Of a DNA stretch of 47,474 nucleotides, positions 38,800-46,656 are shown in pieces (position 1 is the first letter of the stretch; the number at the start of each line of letters is the position of its first letter). Made by a program: the position numbers and the translations under genes. The DNA lies in assembly GCA_964349415.1 (NCBI GenBank), contig CAYGGJ010000002.1, positions 1-47,474 of the forward strand. Direction: 5' to 3'. Below the pieces are notes generated by a model, which was not told the DNA's origin, did no database searches, and saw only the letters and a program-made list of their open reading frames with translations. Origin of the DNA: 2-01-FULL-40-42 sp964349415 (lineage in GTDB: Bacteria; Patescibacteriota; Microgenomatia; UBA1406; GWC2-37-13).

Positions 38800-39915
38800 A
38801 TGAGAATCGCTCTTGTGCACGATCAACTACAGGAGTTTGGCGGTGCAGAACGGGTTTTCTTAGCTTTAAAAAAAATCTACCCCTCCTCGGACGTATTCAC
38901 CGCTTTTTATAATGAAGAAACACTTAGGAAACACGCTCCTGATTACAAAGCCTGGAAGATAAAAACATCGTTGGTATCCAGAATTCCATTTTTTGTAAAA
39001 CTTTACTCCCCTCTCAGATTTCTGGCTCCTGTAATTTGGGAGAGTTTTGATTTTTCACAATACGATCTTGTGATCTCTTCTTCCGGCTGGTATATGTCAA
39101 AAAATATTAAAACAAAAAAGCCTACAATCCATATTTCCTATATACATCACCCGCCGCGTTATCTTTACGGATATGAGACTGCGATGGAATGGCAGAAACA
39201 TTTACTGATAAAAATCTACGCTAATATTATCAACCACAGATTGAGGATTTGGGATTATTATGCGTCACAACGAGCAGATTATTTTATAGCGAACTCCGAG
39301 GATACTAAAAAGAGAGTTGTTAAATTTTACAAAAGAAATTCAACGGTAATATATCCTCCGGTGGATATTCCCAAAAAAAATTCGGAATTCAGAATTCAGA
39401 ATTCAGAATATTATGTAACTCTCTCACGTCTTGCCCGGGCAAAACATATTGAGATTCTTATAGACGCGGCTAATAAAAATAAATTCAAACTAAAAATTGT
39501 AGGTGTGGGGAGAGATCTTAATTTTCTTAAAAGTATGGCCGGACCTACTGTGGAATTTCTAGGTCATATTGAGGATAAAGAATTCGGAGAATTGTTTACT
39601 AATGCAAAGGCTTTTCTGTTTGCATCGGTGGACGAAGAGTTTGGCATAGCTCCTGTGGAGGCTATGGGATTTGGTGTGCCGGTGATAGCATATTCTTCCG
39701 GAGGCCTGAAAGAAACGGTTAAACCCGGCATCAACGGCTATTTATTTGAAGAACTCTCGTCTTCATCTTTACTAAGGGAAATAAAAAAACTTGAAACTTT
39801 GTCTAAAGAAAAATATCTCGAGATGAGAAAAAACTCACGGAAAGAAGCGGAGAAATATTCCTTCGAGAGATTTAAAAAAGAAATTCTACAATTTGTAAAA
39901 TCAAAAACAAAATGA
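38800..39915 (+). CDS. Glycosyltransferase family 4
   Basis: The 371-residue GT-B fold enzyme, at the inner membrane face, adds a sugar from a nucleotide-sugar donor. The N-terminal domain starts MRIALVHDQLQEFGGAERVF, typical of GT4. The C-terminal domain has the E-x7-E donor motif EEFGIAPVEAMGFGVPVIA (about 286-304) and SSGGLKETV. The hinge after YPPVDIP contains an Asn-Ser-Glu-rich insertion encoded by heptamer repeats (39379-39409). The start at 38800 is set by the -10. The next gene begins inside its stop codon (ATGA). Confidence 0.9.
   Translation: MRIALVHDQLQEFGGAERVFLALKKIYPSSDVFTAFYNEETLRKHAPDYKAWKIKTSLVSRIPFFVKLYSPLRFLAPVIWESFDFSQYDLVISSSGWYMSKNIKTKKPTIHISYIHHPPRYLYGYETAMEWQKHLLIKIYANIINHRLRIWDYYASQRADYFIANSEDTKKRVVKFYKRNSTVIYPPVDIPKKNSEFRIQNSEYYVTLSRLARAKHIEILIDAANKNKFKLKIVGVGRDLNFLKSMAGPTVEFLGHIEDKEFGELFTNAKAFLFASVDEEFGIAPVEAMGFGVPVIAYSSGGLKETVKPGINGYLFEELSSSSLLREIKKLETLSKEKYLEMRKNSRKEAEKYSFERFKKEILQFVKSKTK
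39379..39409 (+). repeat. Heptanucleotide tandem repeat (AATTCRG x4) after an A8 tract, in frame
   Basis: AATTCGG and three perfect AATTCAG units plus AAT follow a run of eight A (39373-39380). As seven is not a multiple of three, gain or loss of a unit would shift the GT4 reading frame. Confidence 0.75.
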
Positions 39916-40478
39916 CAGAGCACGAAGAACCAAAGGAGAATCGGTTCCAAGGAACAGTAAGACCTCTGGCCGTATCAGATCTTTCTCAACTCAAACCTAT
40001 ACTTGAAACGTGGATTAGATTCCCGACTCAAACAGGTACTTTGCTTTTAGAAGAGGTTGAGGAAACGTTAGAAGAAATGAAAACAAGTGCTGAGGGCGGA
40101 AATGACAAGAAATACTTTGTCGCCGAAAATCCTGCCGGGCATGTAGTGGGAGTTTTGGGATATCAACCTTTACGGGCTGAGATGCTGCCGTTTTCAGCTA
40201 CAGATAGACCTCTGGAAGTAATTAATGCGTATGCAGACATCGATCATCGAAAAGGTAAAGGCGTAGGAAAAGCCTTACTTCAAAGAATTGAAGATGAAAT
40301 AAGAAACGGTGGACATGAAGAGTTTTTGTTAAATAGCGGTCCTCGATATAGGGAAACAGGCTGGCCTTTTTGGACAAAAATGCTAGGAGCACCTGTCGGG
40401 ACAATGAAAGATTTCTACGGTCCTGGGAACGATGCGCCGGTGTGGAGAAAAGTTTTTAATCCGCCTGCTCATAAATAA
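39912..40478 (+). CDS. GNAT family N-acetyltransferase
   Basis: The 188-residue protein has the GNAT fold: VRPLAVSDLSQLKPIL at the start (about 16-31), KYFVAENPAGHVVGVLGYQPL (about 67-87), then the acetyl-CoA loop HRKGKGVGKALLQRI (about 112-126). A C-terminal GWPFWTKMLGAP segment follows. The acceptor is unknown; amino sugars of the nearby glycan genes are one option. It is coupled to the GT4 gene by a 4-bp overlap. Its tail overlaps the convergent GT-C gene by 10 bp. Confidence 0.85.
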   Translation: MTEHEEPKENRFQGTVRPLAVSDLSQLKPILETWIRFPTQTGTLLLEEVEETLEEMKTSAEGGNDKKYFVAENPAGHVVGVLGYQPLRAEMLPFSATDRPLEVINAYADIDHRKGKGVGKALLQRIEDEIRNGGHEEFLLNSGPRYRETGWPFWTKMLGAPVGTMKDFYGPGNDAPVWRKVFNPPAHK

Positions 40479-41614
40479 GGCGCCCAGTTGGAAATAGGCA
40501 TAATGTTGTAGAGTGAAAAATTCCACGCATACATAAAAATACCCGGAAGTAGCAATAAGAAAACGTAAAGAAACTTCTTTGATGTAAAGAATCTTTCAAA
40601 AGCAAAACATGCAAGCATCCAGATTGGAACGCTGTATCTTGCGATGTCACGGTGCTGCACAAACAAAACAGCTGTGGTGAAAATCAACGCAAAATAAAAA
40701 AAGCTGCGGTATTTTGAATCCTTAAGGGTAAAGACTGTCATTAAATAAAGAAAGAGATAAAACAATATATCTTCAAGCCACCCGGTCCCCACCCAAGGTA
40801 CCGTATGGTTAAGTGCCGAATATGGTGCTACCAAATGGATATTGTCTCCGGAATTAAAGTATGCAAAAAAATCTCCATACTGGACCTGGTAAAGTAGAAA
40901 GACTCCTAGCAGACCAGCGGGCACAAAAAGTAGCCATAGACTTTTTACTTCAAACTTTCGGTTCCGGATATATCTTTCCAGTAAAACAAGGGCGTATGCT
41001 CCAAATAGTAATATTCCCGGGGTTTTTGTGGCGGCTGCCAACCCACCTAATATACCCGACCACAGATATTTTCCTTTCTCAAAGAAAAACAAAGAGGCTA
41101 GGATTAGAAAAATAAACAAAGGTTCCGGTGCCCCAACCGTTCTTAATACCAGTAACCTCGGGAGAAATAAGAACACCACGGAAAGCATAAAAGGATTTTT
41201 ACTTAAGTTCAGTCTTTTGACCACTTCATAAAAAAGCACGGCGAGTAATGCCGAAAATAATATATTTACAAAAATCATGGATTTGAGAAAACCGAAAACC
41301 GGAGCAAAGGTTTTTATCAATAAGGGATACAAAGGAATATGTGCTGCAAAATATGCAGGCGGCAGGGACGCTTCAATTCCCAACCTCATTATCTCGGAAG
41401 GATTATATAAGGTCTTTGCGGCTACTACATACAAAGGGCCGTCGAAATGCCTTAAAATATACTCAAAATTAGAGTTTGGGATTGGTAAACCAAACCAGTT
41501 GGAGCTTTTGAGAAGAAAGGGTAGCCAGACTAAAAAAGTCGATACAACCACTATCCCAACGAGTGAAAGTTGTGGAAGGAATTTATTGTATAATTTGCTC
41601 ATAAAACTCATCAT
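40469..41614 (-). CDS. GT-C membrane glycosyltransferase (PIG-V/mannosyltransferase-like)
   Basis: The protein has up to 381 residues and about nine TM helices. The first outside loop contains YILRHFDGPLYVVAAKTLY (about 50-68), similar to the R-x-D-G motif of PIG-V-type mannosyltransferases. GAPEPLFIFLILASLFFFEKG and GGLAAATKTPGILLF follow, as in dolichol-type GT-Cs. It uses a lipid-linked sugar outside the membrane (family knowledge). Three in-frame ATGs (41614, 41611, 41602) compete; a TAGAAT directly abuts the first, so 41602 may be the real start. Confidence 0.75.
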   Translation of the reverse strand: MMSFMSKLYNKFLPQLSLVGIVVVSTFLVWLPFLLKSSNWFGLPIPNSNFEYILRHFDGPLYVVAAKTLYNPSEIMRLGIEASLPPAYFAAHIPLYPLLIKTFAPVFGFLKSMIFVNILFSALLAVLFYEVVKRLNLSKNPFMLSVVFLFLPRLLVLRTVGAPEPLFIFLILASLFFFEKGKYLWSGILGGLAAATKTPGILLFGAYALVLLERYIRNRKFEVKSLWLLFVPAGLLGVFLLYQVQYGDFFAYFNSGDNIHLVAPYSALNHTVPWVGTGWLEDILFYLFLYLMTVFTLKDSKYRSFFYFALIFTTAVLFVQHRDIARYSVPIWMLACFAFERFFTSKKFLYVFLLLLPGIFMYAWNFSLYNIMPISNWAPYL

Positions 41615-41619
41615 ATTCT
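41614..41619. promoter_or_regulatory. Shared divergent -10 element
   Basis: TATTCT lies 7 nt before the plus-strand ATG at 41627. Shifted by one base, the same stretch is TAGAAT on the minus strand (41620-41615), facing the gene at 41614. The intergenic region is only 12 bp. Confidence 0.5.
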
Positions 41620-41626
41620 AACAACA

Positions 41627-43090
41627 ATGACTACAAAAGTCTTAGGATTTTTTAAAAGAGATAGGACCCTCTCGATAGCGCTGGGCATTTTTTTTACAGG
41701 TTTTTTCTTGAGGATCTATAAATTTTATGATTTTGTAACCTATTTAGGGGATCAAGGACGCGACGCCATCGTCTTAAAACGAATACTTACACTTGAACAC
41801 TTCCCTGCAATAGGCGCCCCTACATCTGTCGGTCAGGTATATTTGGGCCCGTTTTACTATTACTTTATCGCACCCTGGCTGTGGTTATCAAACTTTAATC
41901 CGGTTGGGCCTGCAGTAGGTGTTGCTTTTTTCTCAAGCCTTTATGTTCTTATCAATTACTTGCTTATCAAAGATCTTTTTGGAAGAAAAACAGCTCTTAT
42001 ATCCTCTGCTCTCATTGCTTTTTCCGCCGTGCTGATTGAACTTTCAAGGTTTTCCTGGAATCCCAATCTTCTACCTCTCTTTACACTTCTTCTGGTCTAT
42101 TCCACGATCAAAGCCGTACAAACCCATAGAAAAATATTCTATCTACTCGCCGGAGCCTTCCTTTCACTCACCATTCAACTTCATTATCTTGCACTTTTTC
42201 TAGCTATGCCAGTAGCTGTTATTTTTTTGTGGGATCTCTTGGAAAATAAAAAAGAAATAGGATTGGGAATTAAAAAAGTTCTGATGAGTTTTGGCTCATT
42301 TCTTTTCTTTTCTTCTCCCCTTTTAGTTTTCGATCTACGTCACGATTTCTTAAATAGTAAAAACTTTATAAAACTGTTTCAGGAATCGTCGCCAGGCACA
42401 TCTTCAAATAAACTAGAAGGTCTTTTTCAAACATTCTTTACCCTGAATCAGCATGTATTTCAAACTCCGCTTGAAGCTTTATTACTGGGAATACTTCTCG
42501 TTATTTTTACGGCGCTTTTCTTTCTGCAGATAAAGACCAACCGCAAGCTTTCCTATGTCTCTCTTTTTTTCTTACTTTCCCTATTTGGACTATCTCTTTA
42601 TTCCGGACCAAAGCATCCACATTACTATGGAACTGTTTATCCTCTTTACTTTATACTCATAAGCTATCTTCTAGCAAACCTTCTCAAAACCAAAATCTTT
42701 ATACCCATATTTCTATTATTTGTAGCCGCATATGTTTTCTTTAACTCCCAAAGTTACCATTACTTTTACGACCAAGGCTCTGATCAGATCACTAAAGCGC
42801 AGGTTATAGCTCGAGCGATCAAAGACTCCGTCACTAAGGAAAAATTTGTCGTCACCGCTCTTCCCAATCAGTACTCGGACTCCACCTACCGCTATTTTCT
42901 CGAGGTCTGGGGAAAGCGAGCTTTGGAAAAAGACTCGATTGAACCCTCACAAGAATTATTTGTAATCTGCGAAGGTGAATGCAAGCCAATAGGAGATCCA
43001 CAGTGGGACATAGCTTTTTTTAAACCGAAAAAAGTAGAAGAGAAGCGATTAATTCTTCCCCATATTACAATGTATAGATTGAGCAACTAA
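41627..43090 (+). CDS. GT-C membrane glycosyltransferase (GT39/ArnT-like)
   Basis: The 487-residue protein has about eleven TM helices and a soluble C-terminal domain of about 100 residues. The first loop carries YLGDQGRDAIVLKRIL (about residues 39-54), again GDQGRD rather than D-E, then GAPTSVGQVYLGPFYYYF. It is a paralogue of the protein at 29231, with shared SRFSWNPNLLPLF and QLHYLALFLA regions. The likely job is transfer of a sugar from a polyprenyl carrier, which the GT2 enzyme 2 nt downstream could supply. Confidence 0.8.
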   Translation: MTTKVLGFFKRDRTLSIALGIFFTGFFLRIYKFYDFVTYLGDQGRDAIVLKRILTLEHFPAIGAPTSVGQVYLGPFYYYFIAPWLWLSNFNPVGPAVGVAFFSSLYVLINYLLIKDLFGRKTALISSALIAFSAVLIELSRFSWNPNLLPLFTLLLVYSTIKAVQTHRKIFYLLAGAFLSLTIQLHYLALFLAMPVAVIFLWDLLENKKEIGLGIKKVLMSFGSFLFFSSPLLVFDLRHDFLNSKNFIKLFQESSPGTSSNKLEGLFQTFFTLNQHVFQTPLEALLLGILLVIFTALFFLQIKTNRKLSYVSLFFLLSLFGLSLYSGPKHPHYYGTVYPLYFILISYLLANLLKTKIFIPIFLLFVAAYVFFNSQSYHYFYDQGSDQITKAQVIARAIKDSVTKEKFVVTALPNQYSDSTYRYFLEVWGKRALEKDSIEPSQELFVICEGECKPIGDPQWDIAFFKPKKVEEKRLILPHITMYRLSN

Positions 43091-43092
43091 AT

Positions 43093-43839
43093 ATGAATAT
43101 TTCACTCATCGTCCCCTGTTTTAATGAATCCTCTAATTTGCAAAAAGGAGTTCTTGATAAGATCGGTAACTACGTCGCCAATGATCCCAGATTCAAAGAG
43201 GTACTCATCGTTGACGATGGTTCCACAGATAGTTCAAAATTAATAATAAAAGAATTTTATCTTCCCAAATTTCCAAAGTTCAAACTTATAGAAAACGATC
43301 ACCGGGGAAAAGCGTTTGCAGTTATTACCGGTATTCAAAAAGCAAAAGGAGAGCGTGTAATTTTCTCTGATATAGATCTTGCGACTCCGATAGAGGAAGC
43401 CGAAAAACTTATCAAGGGACTAACAAATGGTTTCCAAATCGTTATCGGATCAAGAAATTCCAGGAGAAAGGGTGCGCCTTTTTTACGGAAAGTTATGGCC
43501 GTAGGTCTCATTGCCGTAAGAGGATTTTTTATAGGCCTTGGAAATATCCGCGATACCCAATGCGGATTCAAGGCTTTCGAAAGAAAAACAGCATTAACGA
43601 TCATAGATAAGCTGCGGGTTTTTAATCCACAAAGACAGGTAAGAGGATCTTCTGTTTCTGCAGGATTTGATTTGGAGTTTTTATTTTTGGCAAAGCGGAT
43701 GAATCTTGAAATAAAAGAAGTACCGGTTACGTGGCGTCATGTTGAAACCAAAAACGTCAACTTTTTAACAGATTCTATTGAAACCCTACGGGATCTGATA
43801 AAAATCAGGCTCTACGATCTTGCAGGCAAATATAAATAA
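43093..43839 (+). CDS. Glycosyltransferase family 2, dolichyl-phosphate glucosyltransferase (ALG5)-like
   Basis: The 248-residue GT-A enzyme transfers a sugar from a nucleotide donor to polyprenyl phosphate at the cytoplasmic face. Motifs: SLIVPCFNESSNL (residues 4-16), IVDDGSTDSS (D41, D42, D46), FSDIDLATPIEEAE (D-x-D at about 92-94), VIGSRNSRRKGAP and DTQCGFKAF. A C-terminal EVPVTWRHVETKNVN segment resembles ALG5/DPM1-like proteins; no TM tail is seen. It sits between two GT-C genes with gaps of 2 nt, a sensible donor-maker and donor-user operon. Confidence 0.9.
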   Translation: MNISLIVPCFNESSNLQKGVLDKIGNYVANDPRFKEVLIVDDGSTDSSKLIIKEFYLPKFPKFKLIENDHRGKAFAVITGIQKAKGERVIFSDIDLATPIEEAEKLIKGLTNGFQIVIGSRNSRRKGAPFLRKVMAVGLIAVRGFFIGLGNIRDTQCGFKAFERKTALTIIDKLRVFNPQRQVRGSSVSAGFDLEFLFLAKRMNLEIKEVPVTWRHVETKNVNFLTDSIETLRDLIKIRLYDLAGKYK

Positions 43840-43841
43840 AG

Positions 43842-45320
43842 ATGTTCAAAAACATAAAGAGAGTTCTTATTTCTTACTGGCCTCTTTTTGTGATTCTTCT
43901 TGTCGCCGGCTCTCTTTTTTTCTTTCAACTGGGACGCGAGCCTTTATGGGACTGGGATGAGTGTATCTATACGCAGTATGGAAAAGAGATGAAGTCATCG
44001 GGTAATTTCCTTACTAATCAATGGAACGGAGGAACGCGTCTTGAAAAACCACCCGGTTATTCAATATTACTACAGCTCCCCTTTGCTTTTGGAATCAACG
44101 AATTTTCATCCAGATTCCTCGCGGTTTTGATGGGGCTTGGTTTAATAGCTGCCGTCTATATATTAGCTAGGAAATACTTTTCGCAGGAAGTAGCCATCCT
44201 CTCAAGTTTGTTGTTACTTACATCAGAGGCTGTAGTAATTTACTCTTTGAGGGCAAATACTGAACTAGCGTTTGCGCTTTGCGTGGTACTGGGCGTCTAC
44301 TTTTGGCTACGGAGCGACGAGAAGAAATCTCTCAGTTATGTCGCAGGAGTTTTCTTTGGAATAGGCGTCATGATAAAAGGACTAGCGATCCAGTTCCTTC
44401 CTCCTCTTTTCCTGTCTGTTTTTATTGATTTTAAAAAAGAAAGATTTCTTAATTTCCTTAGAGTCCTTGCTGCGTTTCTTGTAGTGATTGCTCCATGGCA
44501 TATCATGCAATTTCTACAACACGGGAATCATTTCTATCAAATTTACATTTATGAAAACATAATTAAAAAGGTCGATAACCCCGTGGAGTTTCATTTTGGA
44601 GGAAGACTTTTTTACTTTAAGTTATTTTTTCAGGAATTATATCCATGGGTATTTTTTGTACTGGTATTACCTGTCTACTATCTCTTGAATTTAAAGAAGT
44701 TCTTAAATAAAAAGAACTTTCTCAAAGAAATTAAGAATCAAAGAGTTCTCGCTTGTCTTCTTCTGTTTGTCGTAATTCCTTTGGCACTTCTCACCAGAGC
44801 TCAGACTAAGATTGCCTGGTATACATTATCTATCTACCCCTTTCTCTCCATCATCCTTGCGTATAGTATTAGTCTTTTCTTTTCTTCAAAGAAATTAAAA
44901 CCTCTTTTCTATGTTCTTATGATTTTGGTTATGCTTGACGCTGGGAGATTGATGATAAACGAAACAAGGCTTACTAAGAGTGGCCCTGATATTTCACCGC
45001 GTTATAAAACTCTCAAGGAAGTCGCTAAGGTTGAGGGCGATACCCTAGACTATCTAGTTCAATATTCGGAACGTCGGGGTTGGGAAACGCTTTCAAAGAA
45101 TCTAACTACCTCAACTACATTTATTTATGGAGGAAATCCTTGTGCCGTTTACTACACAGGGAAAAAAGTTAATTACTACTACGAGATTAAAAAGTTTCAG
45201 GAACGGGTAAAAAAAGGCGGAGGACTTTATCTTTTAGAAAACGGAGACTTGTGGACTGTAAAAGACTTACCAGTCAAAAAAATATACGGCAACCTGGACT
45301 TCACTCTGTTCAGGAACTAG
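43842..45320 (+). CDS. GT-C membrane glycosyltransferase (PMT_2/ArnT family)
   Basis: The 492-residue protein has about eleven TM helices and a soluble C-terminal domain. The first loop shows REPLWDWDECIYTQYGKEM (about residues 32-50), with the Asp-Glu pair of ArnT/PMT catalysis, followed by RLEKPPGYSILLQLPFAF (KPP motif). RANTELAFALCVVLGVYFWLR and GVFFGIGVMIKGLAI also fit PMT_2. Acceptor unknown. It starts 2 nt after the GT2 gene, in one operon with 41627-43839. Its end overlaps the convergent orphan gene by 11 bp. Confidence 0.85.
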   Translation: MFKNIKRVLISYWPLFVILLVAGSLFFFQLGREPLWDWDECIYTQYGKEMKSSGNFLTNQWNGGTRLEKPPGYSILLQLPFAFGINEFSSRFLAVLMGLGLIAAVYILARKYFSQEVAILSSLLLLTSEAVVIYSLRANTELAFALCVVLGVYFWLRSDEKKSLSYVAGVFFGIGVMIKGLAIQFLPPLFLSVFIDFKKERFLNFLRVLAAFLVVIAPWHIMQFLQHGNHFYQIYIYENIIKKVDNPVEFHFGGRLFYFKLFFQELYPWVFFVLVLPVYYLLNLKKFLNKKNFLKEIKNQRVLACLLLFVVIPLALLTRAQTKIAWYTLSIYPFLSIILAYSISLFFSSKKLKPLFYVLMILVMLDAGRLMINETRLTKSGPDISPRYKTLKEVAKVEGDTLDYLVQYSERRGWETLSKNLTTSTTFIYGGNPCAVYYTGKKVNYYYEIKKFQERVKKGGGLYLLENGDLWTVKDLPVKKIYGNLDFTLFRN

Positions 45321-46008
45321 TAGTCGTTACTCCTGATGGATTTGGCCCAACATATAGCCTTCCTAAAGTCCTCATCTCTCCTTCTTTAAAATCAGTAGGA
45401 CTGGCATGCATTAATGTTCTCGCTTCCTTACTCCGATACAAATGACCACTAGGATAATCTCTTTTAAGCATTCCCTTTATGGCGTCCTCATAACTCTGAT
45501 GCAGGTTTCCTTTGTATTCAAAGTCACCTTCCCAAAAGGATGTCGCACGACTACCCGTAAAGAAAAAGACAAAGCAAGGATCATTGGGTGGAATAAAATC
45601 AACGTGGGGTAATCTATCATCATACTGTCCGTGATCCGTTTCAGGATCTTCTAACTTATATCTCCTAATTTCGCCAAATATTTGATGTGCTGCGTTAGGG
45701 TGATTCTGCATAAGTAGAGAATTTCTATAATCCGAAGCAATTTGTTCAATTATTTCTTCAATGGCTCTATCCTTTTCTATTTTTATTTCTTTTGGATCCC
45801 ATATCTTTCCACCTAATGATTCAAAATATCTTTTGAGGTCCTCATCGAGGACTAAACCTTCAGGAGTAATCTTAAAACCAATTCCAATAGCAAACGGATC
45901 ACCCTCATTCAATGCTCGAAAAGAATCGGGAAGACGTCCTAGATCTTCTACCGTGCTCGTAACTCTGTCTCCCTCTCTTATTTCTTCTTCTGCTCGTGAA
46001 TCCTTCAT
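45310..46008 (-). CDS. Hypothetical soluble protein, no recognised family
   Basis: The 232-residue, acidic, soluble-looking protein shows predicted helices in the first half (KDRAIEEIIEQIASDYRNSLLM) and a mixed second half. Distinct segments are LPHVDFIPPNDPCFVFFFTGSRATSFWEGDF (about 130-160), KEARTLMHASPTDFKEGEMRTLGRLYVGPNPS near the end. There is no signal peptide or TM helix. I do not recognise it and assign no function. It stands alone between the GT operon and the membrane gene at 46021. CATACT lies 5 nt before the ATG on the minus strand. Confidence 0.65.
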   Translation of the reverse strand: MKDSRAEEEIREGDRVTSTVEDLGRLPDSFRALNEGDPFAIGIGFKITPEGLVLDEDLKRYFESLGGKIWDPKEIKIEKDRAIEEIIEQIASDYRNSLLMQNHPNAAHQIFGEIRRYKLEDPETDHGQYDDRLPHVDFIPPNDPCFVFFFTGSRATSFWEGDFEYKGNLHQSYEDAIKGMLKRDYPSGHLYRSKEARTLMHASPTDFKEGEMRTLGRLYVGPNPSGVTTTSS

Positions 46009-46020
46009 GAGTTAGTATGA

Positions 46021-46599
46021 TTACTTTAATCTTTTTCTATTGCTGACAATAACGCCTACTAAGACCGCATTTGCTAAAAAGACTGCTGCGGGGTAAAGAG
46101 CTGTAATGAGTGAGAATTTTTCCAAAGCGAATAGCGAAATCAGATGCTTTGCTCCGCTTAGTTCATGGGTGATCAAAGTCTCTTCTCTCGGTTTCGTAAT
46201 GCTTTTTCTGATTGTAGGAATAAAACCCATTACGTCTATTAAAGTAACCAAAATAATCGAGGCAGTGATATCTTTAACCGCAAACCATAAAATAGCTGCT
46301 GCCCCGGCCCCAATTAAGCTCAAATTATCACTACGGGTAATGTCTTTAGTTCCATACGGAATTGCCAATGCCAATATCACGAGACACAACGTTGCTGTGA
46401 CTCCTGTAGTCCATGCGCCGGGACCTGCGTTATCCGACAACTGAGCAAAAAATGCAATAAAAGTTAAGGGAGTCCATACAATCCATGTATATAAATGGGG
46501 CTTGGTCTTTCTTTTTAGAATATCAACAATGTACGGAAAGAGGCTGAAGATGCTTAAGAAAACAGCAATTAATCCGATTATTGATTTTAGTGGAAGCAT
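46021..46599 (-). CDS. Multi-pass membrane protein with two PQ-loop/SWEET-like halves
   Basis: The 192-residue protein has about six TM helices. The first half opens IGLIAVFLSIFSLFPYIVDILKRKTKPHLYTWIVW, and the second contains LVTLIDVMGFIPTIRKSITKPREET. Each has a Pro-containing helix end followed by a basic, Lys-Pro-rich loop, like the PQ-loop of SemiSWEETs (compare the 83-residue protein at 28207). This suggests a duplicated, small-molecule-transport-like fold; the substrate is unknown. It lies 12 nt downstream-facing from the orphan gene start, on the same strand. Confidence 0.65.
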   Translation of the reverse strand: MLPLKSIIGLIAVFLSIFSLFPYIVDILKRKTKPHLYTWIVWTPLTFIAFFAQLSDNAGPGAWTTGVTATLCLVILALAIPYGTKDITRSDNLSLIGAGAAAILWFAVKDITASIILVTLIDVMGFIPTIRKSITKPREETLITHELSGAKHLISLFALEKFSLITALYPAAVFLANAVLVGVIVSNRKRLK

Positions 46600-46643
46600 A
46601 ACGTATTACACGCTCTTACTCATCTCAACAAATAGTATAATAA

Positions 46644-46649
46644 CATAAT
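46644..46649 (+). promoter_or_regulatory. -10 element of the partial GT-C gene, leaderless type
   Basis: CATAAT with a 7-nt spacer precedes the ATG at 46657. A second, perfect TATAAT lies at 46636-46641, 15 nt before the ATG. Confidence 0.5.
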
Positions 46650-46656
46650 TACTACT

